Assembly: GCA_001600055.1 (NCBI GenBank)
Contig: BCIV01000002.1
Location: forward strand, 252,287-316,286
DNA length: 64,000 nt
Source: Filobasidium wieringae
Lineage: Eukaryota > Basidiomycota > Tremellomycetes > Filobasidiales > Filobasidiaceae
Reading direction: 5' to 3'
This document shows positions 47,203-57,495 of this stretch, in pieces. The number at the start of each line of letters is the position of its first letter. The first letter of the stretch is position 1. The position numbers and the translations under genes are program-made. Under the pieces are notes generated by a model. It made no database searches. It saw only the letters and a program-made list of their open reading frames with translations, and had not been told where the DNA came from.

Positions 47203-49622
47203 ATGTCCGCGGAGGACAATCTCGAAGAGTACATAGCGGATCAGTCTATCGAGGAGGATAATTATCTAGTGGGTGACAGTAACGATGCGATCACGGAAGA
47301 TCTGAAAGATTACGGAGAGTATGAAGGAGAAGGACCTGCTCGATCGAGATCACATGATGAGATTGTTCCGGCTGCTGCTCTTCACCAAGATCGAGAAGCT
47401 TCACCCTTGGCGCAACCCCGTCACTCTTCAGCTGGTAGTGGAAAAACTACTATCGATGAAGTCGTCGAAGAAACACACCAGCCTGAGATGGGAAGAAAGT
47501 CTTTGACGGGAATGTCACCGAACAATCTTATGTCGCGAGAGCTCCCATCGCTTGAAGAGCTTCATCCCAGCCTCAAAGGCCTGCAAAAGGAAAGCGATTG
47601 GATGTCTCCATCTTCAGATGGAGTGGTATTACGGCCACCCGTATTTCCCTCTTCTCCAGCATTTCCTACTACACCCGCATCGTCCTCAACACATGGCTTG
47701 CGGGAAACTGTGAACAGCGAGAGTACGGAAGCGAGCGAATTGCAGTCTATGGCGGATTTGTTGCGACAGCACCAATTGGAGGAGCTGGAGCAGGCAACTA
47801 AAGAGCAAGCCGATGACTGGCCGAGTGAGCATGATGTGGGATCCCCATCAGCACAACAGCCTGCAGCAATATCGGGTGTCCCGCAGCAGCAAGAGACTGA
47901 AGCTGTTGAGGAAACAGACGTCCTCAGAGACGAGGAAGGACAATCCAACGAGGAAATACACGAAACCACAGCTCTGTTAAGCTCATACCCCGAAGAATCT
48001 GTGAATGTCGATGATTCGAATGTTTCTTCGAAGGTATTAGGTAAAAGAAAGGCAGTCGATGAGGAGGTAGATGAGCTTGAATCTAGTCGAGGGACTTCTC
48101 TAGAAAGATCTACCAGCCGTATGCAACTCGCTGCTGATGGGAGTTCAGGGGAAATCGATCCTCGCCAGTCTATAGATTACCTCAACAATGATCGTCCACG
48201 AACAGCAAAGGAGATTGAAGATCGAAAGAAGCGTCGAAAGCGGAAAAAGAAACCGACCGATCAGCCTGCTACGTCGCCCGTACCTGATACGGTACCGGCA
48301 GGAAGCAGACCGGTGAAAGCGATTAACCAGCACATGGAGACATTGCAATTTAAGAGACACGGTCAAAGGCGATGGATGAGCTTGAAGCCGTACACAGCTA
48401 TGATGGGGGTCATCTTAAAGACGCTTTTGACCGACAGGTGGAGCATAATTGCAGCTAGTATAGCGAGAATCACCGCTCCCGGTGAAGAGAAAGATATACG
48501 GGTCAGTCCTTTCCCGCCTGCACATCGCATCTGTGGAAACTGGCACTGAACTTGGTAAGAACGTTCGATAGAAAATCAAACAGACCTGGGCGAACGAATA
48601 CACTCGTTTCAAAACTCATTCCGAAAAAGACCGGCTTGTTACTATTCGTACGCTCAATAGCTCGTGGCCATGGAGTTTGAAGGAGAAGGAACAGTTATGG
48701 AAAACTGCGACCTTTTTGTGCGCGGACACGACTGATTGGAACAAGGTTGTTGTAAACGTCAACAAAGTCTTGGAAGAGCTAGGGGAACCTCAGGTCACTA
48801 TAGAGGTACGCCCCCATGGACACCCTCCATTATGCAGGATTAGCTGATGGACGTGTTTAGCAATGCAAATATGAATGGGAGAATGTGTTGAAATGGGAAT
48901 ACATGGATGGACAGCCCGCGGAGCCTCTTCCCGAACCTGCTCCAGTTTTGCCTTCCGAAGAGAAGCCTTCTCAGACCCTGCAATCTTTGACAGCAGAAGC
49001 TGCATCAACTGAGAGGACCAAACTGCCTGAAATTGCAATCCCTTCTCTTGGCTCGTCAGCGTCAGCAAGAGCATCTATTGCAAGGCAGAACGACGCTACT
49101 CTTCAATCGTTTCAATCAATCCTTGATAACGTTTCGACGCCCTCGCAACTTCCGCCATTACAAGCGCAAGCATTGGCGCGTAAGAACGAGATGGACGCTT
49201 ATCCTCGGCCTGTCAACCTGCCGCTACAAGTCCAACCAATCAATCTAGAGGATGCCGATTCAGTCAGAAGAGAGTCGCCGCGCCCAACGCCACAACCTAA
49301 GGTCTCGGATCCACTGATAGCGCCACAGATCCCAGCCCAACCGACTGAAGCTGAATCCATCGAAAGTCGAGTCCGTCAAGAATATGAGAGCGGTCTAGCC
49401 ACCATTATGAACATGACCGACATTGAACCTCTTGATCAGAGTGTACAGGATGTCTTGCACCTGCAGGAGATGGAATCACTCAAGATGAACGGGGTTCATC
49501 AACACCACGAGTCAAATAATCAGGACCTTCATGCGACCGATACGGCTGACACTTATGAGCAGGGCAATGAGTTCATCAACCCTGATAGCCACCATATGGA
49601 CTCTGATGATGTGGGCATGTGA
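47203..49622 (+). CDS. Uncharacterised, probably nuclear protein with SANT/Myb-like repeats
   Basis: Three exons (47203-48501, 48572-48805, 48861-49622) give 764 residues. The first 370 or so residues are acidic and Ser-rich and look disordered. A strong basic cluster, DRKKRRKRKKKPTD, is a likely nuclear localisation signal. After it come two Trp-rich helical units: DRWSIIAASIARITAP...IKQTWANEYTRFK, and WSLKEKEQLWKTATFLCADTTDW...TIEQCKYEWENVLKWEY. The second resembles a SANT/Myb unit (EKEQLWK, dW, QCKYEW), so DNA or chromatin binding is an inference. The C-terminal 230 residues are Pro/Gln/Ser-rich with GMTD-like acidic ends. No orthologue is recognised. The ATG at 47203 is the first in frame. 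Confidence 0.7.
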
Positions 49623-49785
49623 CCGAGCCGCCTTGTTGTAGTATGCTTTAGTATGGTTCTGGGATCGCCACTGCTAGTGATCAGCGGACATTGCATGATT
49701 TGTATGTCCATGTATCGACCCGACTTTATCGAAAAGTCGGTCGAGTCCGGTGGAAATTCCCTGAACAGATTCATTTGACTCGTTC

Positions 49786-49872
49786 ATGTTCAGGAATTCA
49801 TTCTCGAGAATCTCGATTGGATCCACTTCATTCGTCAGAGCCAATACCCAACTCAGACATATCTATACCAAA
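49786..49872 (+). promoter_or_regulatory. In-frame upstream ATG that would add 29 residues to Spe3-Lys9
   Basis: ATG at 49786 is in frame with the main ATG at 49873 and no stop lies between; the nearest upstream stop is at 49762. The 29 extra residues start MFRNSFSRISIGSTSFVR, contain five Arg or Lys in the first 25 and no Asp or Glu, as in mitochondrial presequences. The main ATG has the stronger context (ACCAAAATGG). Confidence 0.45.
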
Positions 49873-52489
49873 ATGGCTCCTCTTACTCACCCCTCCGTTG
49901 TCGGTAGGTGACAAAGAAAACTAGGATATCAGGCGATGGCTGGAGCTGACGAAATTTTGCCTATAAGACGGCTGGTTCAGGGAGATCAACACCCAATGGC
50001 CCGGTCAAGCCATGACTCTCAAGGTCGAAGAGATCCTACACACCGAAAAGTCCCTCTACCAGGACGTCCTCGTCTTCCGTTCCTCCACCTACGGAAACGT
50101 CCTCATCCTCGATGGAGTTATTCAGTGCACTGAGCGTGACGAGTTCTCTTACCAGGAAATGATCACTCATCTTCCCATGGCTTCTCACCCCAACCCCAAG
50201 AACGTCTTGGTCATCGGTGGAGGAGATGGTGGAGTCATCCGAGAGGTTTTGAAGCACGACACTGTCGAGCACGTTACCCTTTGTGACATTGACGAGGCTG
50301 TCGTCAGGGTCTCCAAGGAATACCTTCCCCACATGAGCTCCATCTATTCTGACCCCAAGGTTACCGTCTTCATCGGTGACGGGTTCAAGTTCTTGCCCGA
50401 GCACGAGAACGAGTACGACGTCATCATCACCGACTCTTCTGACCCTGTCGGTCCCGCTGCCGCCTTGTTCGAGGCCCCTTACTTCACCTTGTTGAAGCGT
50501 GCCTTGAAGGAGGGTGGTCACATGTCCACTCAGGGAGAGAGCTTGTGGTTGCACTTGCCCTTGATCAAGGAGTTGCGTGAGACTACCAAGAAGTTGTTCC
50601 CCGTTGCTGAGTACGCTTTCACCACCATTCCTACTTGTAAGCTTGTACCTTTCCGTCTCTATCTATTTGTTGTGACCTAATCTGAACTTCCATAGACCCC
50701 TCCGGTCAGATCGGTTTCGTTTGTTGTTCGCTTGATGCCAACCGATCGGTCTCTACCCCTCTCCGAGAGGTGCCCGGATGCAAGTACTACAACTCCAACG
50801 TTCACCGTGCGGCCTTCGTCCTGCCCGAATTCGGAAGGGCCATGGTTGAGGATGGCAAAATCATTCAGGAGGACTTTGCTGGTGTCAGGCCCGGTATGGA
50901 GAAGGCTGACGAAGGCAAGGGTAAAAAGGTTTTGTTGCTCGGAAGCGGTTTCGTCGCTGCTCCCGCTGCTGAGTACATCGTCAAGAAGGGTTACGAGTTG
51001 ACCGTTGGTAAGTTATCTAGCCTACATTCGATCCGATATTTTCACTGATCATTGGTTGTAACAGCTTGCCGAACTCTCGAGACCGCCCAAAAGATGGCTA
51101 CCAACTTCGCTGGTGCCAAGTCCATCTCGGTCGACGTTTCCGATGCTGCTTCCCTCGATGCCGCCATCGCCGACTGTGACCTCGTGGTTTCCCTCATCCC
51201 TTACATCCACCACACTGCTGTTATTGAGAGCGCTATCAGGAACAAGAAGCACGTTGTCACCACTTCTTACGTTTCTCCTGCCATGAAGGCTCTCGAGGAG
51301 AAGGCCAAGGACGCCGGAATCATTGTTATGAACGAGATCGGTTTGGACCCTGGTATCGACCACGTTGGTGCCGTCAAGATCAGTGAGTATCGAACGCATC
51401 GTCTGATAGATCAGCAACATACTCATCTGGTCAATGAACCACAGTCGACGACGTTCACTCTAAGGGAGGAAAGGTCCTCAGCTTCATCAGCATGTGCGGA
51501 GGTCTTCCTTCTACCCCTGCTGCTAACAACCCATTGGGATACAAGTTCAGCTGGAGCGCTCGTGGTGTATTGCTCGCTCTCCGAAACACCGGAAAATTCT
51601 ACCGAGATGGTCAGGAGGTCACCGTTGAGGGCAAGGACTTGATGTCCGAGGCCAAGCCTTACCCTGTTTCCAACCCCGCTTACAACTTCATCTGTTACCC
51701 TAACCGAGACTCCACTCCTTTCAGGGAGTTCTACAACATCCCTGAGGCTCAGACCGTTCAGCGTGGAACCCTCCGATACGCTGGGTTCGACGACATGATC
51801 AAGGCATTCGTTGAGCTTGGTTACCTTAACGACGAGGAGAAAGACTGGTTGAAGTCCGGCTCCAAGCTCACCTGGGCTGAGGTTACCGCCAAGGCTATTG
51901 GCAGTGAGGCTACTGAGTCGTGAGTCGCGCATGGGACGTCGCCAGTGGAACGAAACTAATCAATCACATCTTATAGCGCTATCATTGAGAAGTTGAAGAC
52001 TTTGTCTTCCTTCGCTGCTCCCAAGACCACCATCCTCCTTTCCAAGTTCAAGAAGCTCGGTTTGTTCTCCGACGAGGCTGCTGAGCCCCGAGGCAACCTG
52101 CTCGATACTCTTTGTGCTCACCTCGAGAAGCTTATGCAATACGAGAACGGAGAGCAGGATTTGGTATACCTCCAGCACACTTTCATTGTTGAGAGGGCCG
52201 ACGGAAAGACCGAGACCATCACCTCTGTCTTGGACGAGCAGGGTGCTCCCAGCGGATACTCCGCTATGGCTCGTTTGGTCGGTGTACCTTGTGGTATCGC
52301 TGTCGACTTGGTCCTCAACGGAACCATCAAGACTCCCGGCGTTTTGGCTCCTTACGATATTGAAGTACGTTGATTACCACGATTTGGCAAGCCAGTTGGA
52401 CTCATGTAATTTTTTATTCACAGCTCTGTAACGTTCTCGAGAAGGAGTTCGCCAAGAACAACATCAAGATGGTCGAGGAGGTTCTATAA
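49873..52489 (+). CDS. SPE3-LYS9: Chimeric spermidine synthase - saccharopine dehydrogenase
   Basis: Bifunctional enzyme. The N-terminal half transfers aminopropyl from decarboxylated S-adenosylmethionine to putrescine. The C-terminal half is the glutamate-forming saccharopine dehydrogenase of lysine synthesis. Seven exons (49873-49903, 49968-50636, 50696-51007, 51065-51382, 51445-51919, 51977-52364, 52424-52489) give 752 residues. Spermidine synthase marks: [46 protein letters not shown] and [14 protein letters not shown]. After residue 300 a Rossmann motif [16 protein letters not shown] begins the Lys9 part, followed by [22 protein letters not shown] and [20 protein letters not shown]. This fusion is known from Cryptococcus neoformans and other basidiomycetes. 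Codon use is strongly biased to C-ending codons, suggesting high expression. Its stop lies only 73 bases from the stop of the convergent dehalogenase-like gene. Confidence 0.97.
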
Positions 52490-52502
52490 ACTGTACTTAG
52501 CA

Positions 52503-52508
52503 AATAAA
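52503..52508 (+). terminator. Possible poly(A) signal after SPE3-LYS9
   Basis: AATAAA begins 14 bases after the TAA stop of SPE3-LYS9, inside the 73-base gap to the convergent gene. Fungal polyadenylation signals are loose, so this is tentative. Confidence 0.3.
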
Positions 52509-52562
52509 GCGCAATTGAAATGCTTGGGATATGTTTGATATAGATGATACTCGATTCTTTGT

Positions 52563-53738
52563 TCACAATCCAAACTTCGATGCCAAAGCCACCAAACCAC
52601 CATCCTTGTCACCGCCTAGATCGACAAAGAAGTCGAACCGTCCATCGGCTTTTTCGGCGGTGATAGGATCATCGGCATCTTCAGTAGATCGCTTGATGTA
52701 GATCGTTTTCATTCCGCTGAAGGGGTGGAATGATATCCATCAGTCAGCAATCCAAGTCCAAGTCCAAGGCCGGCGTGCATGTCAGGGCACTCACTGTGAC
52801 TTAGCTGCATCGAGATCATACGCGTGAGCCGCGACCATTGCAACCTTGTCCGCGGAGTGTCGGGACAGACGAATCCCTTGTTTGTACATTGCTGGGTCGG
52901 GTTTGTATGTCCCGATCGAGTCACCACTGCAGATCGTAAGACCTCGTTAGACCATACCTAAAGAAGAGGGTGTTGAACAAGCGCTTACCAGATATGGTTG
53001 TCAAATCCGAGATCTGAGTGTCGACTCATATGGATCATCACTCCCGTATCACCGTTCGTCAACGTCGAACTAGGCGAGGGGATGCGAATGAGTATCATCC
53101 CACTAAAAAGACGGGTCGATGCAATAGGCTTACAGGACGAATTTCTTGTGCAAGCGTTTCAGACCCTCAGAGGAATCTGCCCAACCTACGGGTTGTTCAG
53201 TTGATCTGCTTAGTGGATATAATATGTTTGTCTGATACGTAGACTTTACGCACCAGGAAGATTGTGCCAAGCTTCGACAGCCTCGCTTTTGGCTTCTTTA
53301 GTCCATTTGTCGTCCACTCCCCATTCTTTGACCAAATCATCGAGCAAAGTGCCGTGAACTTCCTGTCGCAGCAATATCTTTTGAGCAACCAATGTTTCGT
53401 TACCCTATAAGACGTAGCTCACATCCATTCCTCCGGCTTCTCGTTCACCTTGCTTCGTCTTGATATGCGACATGAAACGAGTCCTCCACGTCTGCGCTCG
53501 ATCCTGCCAGAAATCGTCTTTCGCGGTTGAATGAGCCTTGACTGATTCTGGATCAACTCTCTTAGAGATTTCTAGGAGAGTCGACGAGATATGAGATTTC
53601 CCTATGAGAGCGCTTGGCATAAGCAAGACTGAGGCAACCAGATCAATCCTTTCACTCGCAATCAACAACTGTCCCGAAGACGTCAAAGTATAGCCATTTG
53701 ACATCGCGTAAAGCTTCAGGGATGGAATCATTCGACAT
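52563..53738 (-). CDS. Type II haloacid-dehalogenase-like hydrolase
   Basis: HAD-superfamily hydrolase of the L-2-haloacid dehalogenase type; the substrate is unknown, and fungal members are not always dehalogenases. Seven exons (53738-53660, 53601-53423, 53377-53254, 53176-53134, 53069-52989, 52926-52795, 52716-52563) give 263 residues. The joined start KWLYFDVFGTVVDWKSHI holds motif I with the nucleophile Asp. VLSTLTNGDT is motif II, TYKPDPAMY carries the conserved Lys, and MVAAHAYDLDAAKS with GRFDFFVDLGG ends the domain. Intron 1 is GC-AG (53659-53658); the only GT nearby shifts the frame. Intron 2 is only 45 nt and is inferred from phase and from the fit of LLRQEVHGTLLDDL. It is convergent with SPE3-LYS9. 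Confidence 0.9.
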
Positions 53739-54092
53739 ATTGGAGTGTGGAGGATGTTGCCGACGAGAGTGCAGGGTTACGGTGTATGAGCCCGAACTCT
53801 CAGTGCTATTACTGCTCAACTGTTTGCGAGTATATGAGCAAGATTGTTTGGGTGTGCGAGTTGCGTTCGACCTGAACGTCAGCTTTCGGTGTATGACGAA
53901 TCGACGGTCTCAAACGATATTTGCTTCCGGAAATAACCGGAACGCTGATCAAGGAAACCCTGAGCATCTTGCCTGGTTCCGGATCATCGTACATCTGTAG
54001 GCCTAGCATTCTGCAAAGTCGTATCATTGGTAAACTGATAGTGATCAGTCAATGCTTTTGTATCATGTATCAGACGTCAACGCCTAGGTATC
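53739..54092. other. Intergenic region upstream of the dehalogenase-like gene
   Basis: About 354 bases with the promoter of the minus-strand dehalogenase-like gene and the URA4 3' UTR. Nothing distinctive is seen. Confidence 0.5.
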
Positions 54093-55531
54093 TCAAGCTA
54101 CGATCTCCCATCCCAGAGCCTCTCCAGCCATGAAAGGAACCACATCGACCCCTCTCTCGGCCGATTTGTAAAACGCCGGTACTTTGCCTCCATTCTCCAC
54201 CCGCCTCAACTTTACCGAATCCCCTTCCCTCTGCATCCCGTAGAACGCTCGTCCGTTGGTCGAAGCGAATCCCGCCAGCTTGTCCAAAGCTCCGAGTTTC
54301 TCGAAAGTATTGGCTAAGAGGGGCAGGAGGATGGGACTAGTATATACTCCTGCAGCGCATGGCTGGGGACCGTTACCCTCGATTGGTCCAACCTCGTGGC
54401 TCAAGTAGCTTGAAGGCATTTTTGGAATCTTGTTTACTATTGGGTGAGGGGCGGAGTCGGATCCGAGGAAGAATCGTGGGTGTCCGGAAGCAACGACTTC
54501 CTGAAGAGCTGCACGGTCGACTGGCTCTTTTGCGATAGGTTTACAGAAGTGGAATGGTTGAGCGGGCACCGAATCAATTGTGAGGAGGAGATGGTGGGCC
54601 GTGATGGTACAACCGACGTTGTCCGGCAACGACTTTACCTGAAAAATCGATGATGATTGATCAGTACCAGGCCAACGACTTTGCATCATACGCCGACTTA
54701 CACATTCAACGGCCTCCTTCGTAGTGGCATGTTCCAGTACAATCTTAAGCTTAGGGAAATCCTCTGCAAGCTTACGCAGATGCTTCAAGAAGTGCTTCTC
54801 TGCGTTCAAAACCGAGATGTTCTACGTCCGCATGGTCTCGATCAGCTTGCATGAATTGAGAATATCGATAACCTCCGAGTTCGACGTACGGCTTTATCGT
54901 CACTAGGAACCTCTCCGTGAAGATTCAGAACCATACCGTGCTCTTCTAGAGCTTTGAAGACGGGGTAATAAGGCTCGTACGATTCAATACCGCTTGAAGA
55001 ATGCGTGGTAACTCCACGGGGATAAGATTTGATACCTAAATTCGAATTTCTAAATGCAATCCTTCCTGGGAAGTAGGAAATTGAAGTAATCACCTTTGAC
55101 CCCAGCCTTGCTAGCTTTTGCAACCTCCTCTACACCTCTGAGCACCTTCTTTCCATCGACCTCGATCTCCTCAAGCATGTTCTCGTGCAGGTAGAGAGTC
55201 ATGAGGTATTCTACGGAAGGGTCGATTTTCTCCAGGTCGGCTTTGTATTGCATTGCTCGTTCAGCAGTCGTAATAGGAGGGATAAGGTTGGGCTGCGAAA
55301 TACGGTCATGATATGTATTGATTTCACTAGGGAATGGGTATGACTTACCATGACATAAGCCGTCTTGATCCCCCCCAAGATGACATGGGGAGTTACCAAT
55401 TCGGACATGGCTCCTTGTCGGAGATGAACGTGGAAGCTTCAGTGGTATGAATAGTAATTTAGCTCACTAGCCTTCACGGGATATGGTAGTTCGACCTACT
55501 CGGCAGGACATGGAATGGTGATCTCGTCCAT
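54093..55531 (-). CDS. URA4: Dihydroorotase (pyrimidine biosynthesis)
   Basis: Zinc enzyme that cyclises carbamoyl-aspartate to dihydroorotate, the third step of UMP synthesis. Six exons (55531-55500, 55436-55349, 55292-55094, 55035-54890, 54821-54702, 54638-54093) give 376 residues, the single-domain length of fungal Ura4. The first splice creates PADFHVHLRQGAM, the metal-binding HxH. GIKSYPRGVTTHSSSGI carries the Lys that is carbamylated in the family. Further metal or substrate ligands are in VLNLHGEV, IVLEHATTKEAV, ITAHHLLL and FFLGSDSAPH. It is divergent from the TAF13-like gene (236 bases between starts). Confidence 0.96.
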
Positions 55532-55767
55532 TTTAAAGGTATAGGACGTATATCTTGGTGGTCAGCAGCCGAGGAACCCGAAGAAGGTGGTTGTTGTATA
55601 TCTGCAAGGAAAAGATAAGAGCTAGATGATCGGCCAACGAATCTTGACCTGAGATTTCTCGTGAGGTTGTCAAGGAACTTGGGATGAAACGTCAATAATC
55701 ATCGCTGCGTACTGCTAGTACTGTCGAATCGAAGTTATCGAGGTGACAGCCAACTGCCATCGCCACC
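55532..55767. promoter_or_regulatory. Bidirectional promoter region of URA4 and the TAF13-like gene
   Basis: Only 236 bases separate two divergent start codons, so both promoters lie here. No named element is recognised. Confidence 0.5.
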
Positions 55768-56697
55768 ATGGAGCCTCAGCGTACGGGATATCACATCAAT
55801 ACTAATGGTGGGGGACCAAGACCTGGGCAACAATATGGAACGCCGATGTCTAACTCGGTGGGGATTGGCGGACAAGTCAGGCCGATGCAGAACGCCCAGG
55901 CACCTATGCGACCAGGTCAGTTCCGGTTCCAGGCAGAATTCCTGGAGCGGATGAGCTGAGAGATTATCGTTCAGTCCAGCGACCTCACCTTACGACTCCT
56001 GCGCACCCATCTGCCGGGTCGTACGCCCTAGCAGGATCTAGCAACACCTCGCAGAATCCAAATCCAGCACAACCCCAGGGTCTGCTTAACAAAACCACAG
56101 TGCCACCTTCAAAGAGACCTTCAAACGTTCCTGCGCGAGTTGCTGAGGTCAGAACAGATCCTAGAGCCGTTGGTAAGTCGATGACCTGGACTTAAGATAT
56201 TGAAGCAAGAGAAACTGAGTCCATCTAATCTGTCGCAGTATCGAAGCTACTCTTCGTCCATGGAGACGTCGAAGATCCAAATCCGGATACGGTGGATTAT
56301 GTCCTCGATATGGCCTATGACTTTATGGTACAAGTGGTATGCCAAAGTTTGTCGAACACTATAGCAATCAGCATAATAACCGTTTCGCATTTAGATGAGT
56401 CCCGCCCCGATCCCGCGACCCACCCCGCCCAACTACGACACCCCAACCCAAGCTCAACCCCCGTCCACCTCAACCCTTCGTCACCGCCTCCGTACCCCTC
56501 ACCATCGTAAGAAACTAGCAGTCCTACAAGAAGCAATAATTAAGCAGAAACTAGCAGCGGACAAGGCCAAGAAGAGCGCGGCGGCGGATAGGAAGACGAA
56601 GAAGAAGACTGGGGATGGGGAGATGGAGGTAGATGTAGATGAGTTGGCGGCGGGATTGGATTTGCCCGGTTTTGGAGGGTTCGGGGGCTTGATTTGA
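55768..56697 (+). CDS. TAF13: TAF13-like histone-fold protein (TFIID subunit candidate)
   Basis: Four exons (55768-55915, 55975-56172, 56239-56327, 56395-56697) give 245 residues. After a Gly/Pro/Asn-rich N-terminus, VSKLLFVHGDVEDPNPDTVDYVLDMAYDFM looks like the first two helices of the TAF13/Spt3 histone fold (a short helix, an acidic GDxxxPxPxT loop, a long helix). The C-terminal TLRHRLRTPHHRKKLAVLQEAI with KLAADKAKK fits the LRxDPRKxxRxxEL end of TAF13. In between, a Pro-rich stretch replaces the usual central helix residues, so an internal splice may be wrong. Spt3 is less likely because the protein is short and has a single fold. The tail is basic, then Gly-rich. TAF13 pairs with TAF11 in TFIID. 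Confidence 0.6.
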
Positions 56698-57495
56698 GAG
56701 AGCCGAGATGCGGCGAGGAACTTTACGACTTCTATAACGACTTCTGTATCAAGTTACTGTATCTTCACGAAATGGGCATGTAGAAGTACGGTTTAGGATG
56801 ATACGGAATAGACCGATGACAAGTTGGCAGCCAGCAACCGACGCTATCAGAGGGTGTGGAAGTGCCGAGTCGAGCTAGCCATGGCCTGATCCAAGGTCTC
56901 AGCCGGTCGATCAGACAATGGGGTACGAGTCTGACTGTTCATCGACAATGAAAGCCTGTACGGTGAGGAAATGCAAGGCACGCCTGAGAGCCAGAGGCAG
57001 TGATGACACTGGCTGTAAACGGGGAAAGGGATTCTGATGGCGATGATCAGTGACGCTGGCAACACGACCAAGACAAAAGCGAAACTTCCACAAGCGACTC
57101 TCAACCAATGCAACCGATTGAGGACGACATGATCATACCACTGACTCAAGCCGCAATCATCCCCGCAACCGGTCATCAAGAGAACAAAAGCACAGGCCAG
57201 GAAGACCGCCTGCTTGTTGACGGGTACAATCTGCATCTGGTCCAATCTGACGCAACCTCTCATCTGAATGTGGCCAATTCTATCGCTCAGTCACTAGGTC
57301 TAGCTGCACACCGGTATGACGATTGCAGATCTATCGTGAGGGCAATGCCAGGGACAACATCATTGTAACGGTTCAAGGGCAAGGAAGCGCTTCCCGTACA
57401 CTATTTGACGTCGACGCTGGAATATGCGCGGTGATATAATATAGTGCTGATGTGGGATGCTAACGTTGATCGTTACAACTCATGTAAGAAGCGCA
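56698..57495. other. Convergent intergenic region between the TAF13-like gene and PRP31
   Basis: About 800 bases between two converging stop codons, longer than other convergent gaps here (73, 251 and 340). Open frames of 86 codons (plus, 57108-57368) and 138 codons (minus, 57263-56847) are present but lack family features. It may only hold 3' UTRs. Confidence 0.45.

Noticed and set aside
56847..57263. 138-codon minus-strand frame with hydrophobic stretches between the TAF13-like gene and PRP31
   Set aside because: Cys/Trp/His-rich composition typical of chance frames, no family, and it sits in a convergent 3' region.
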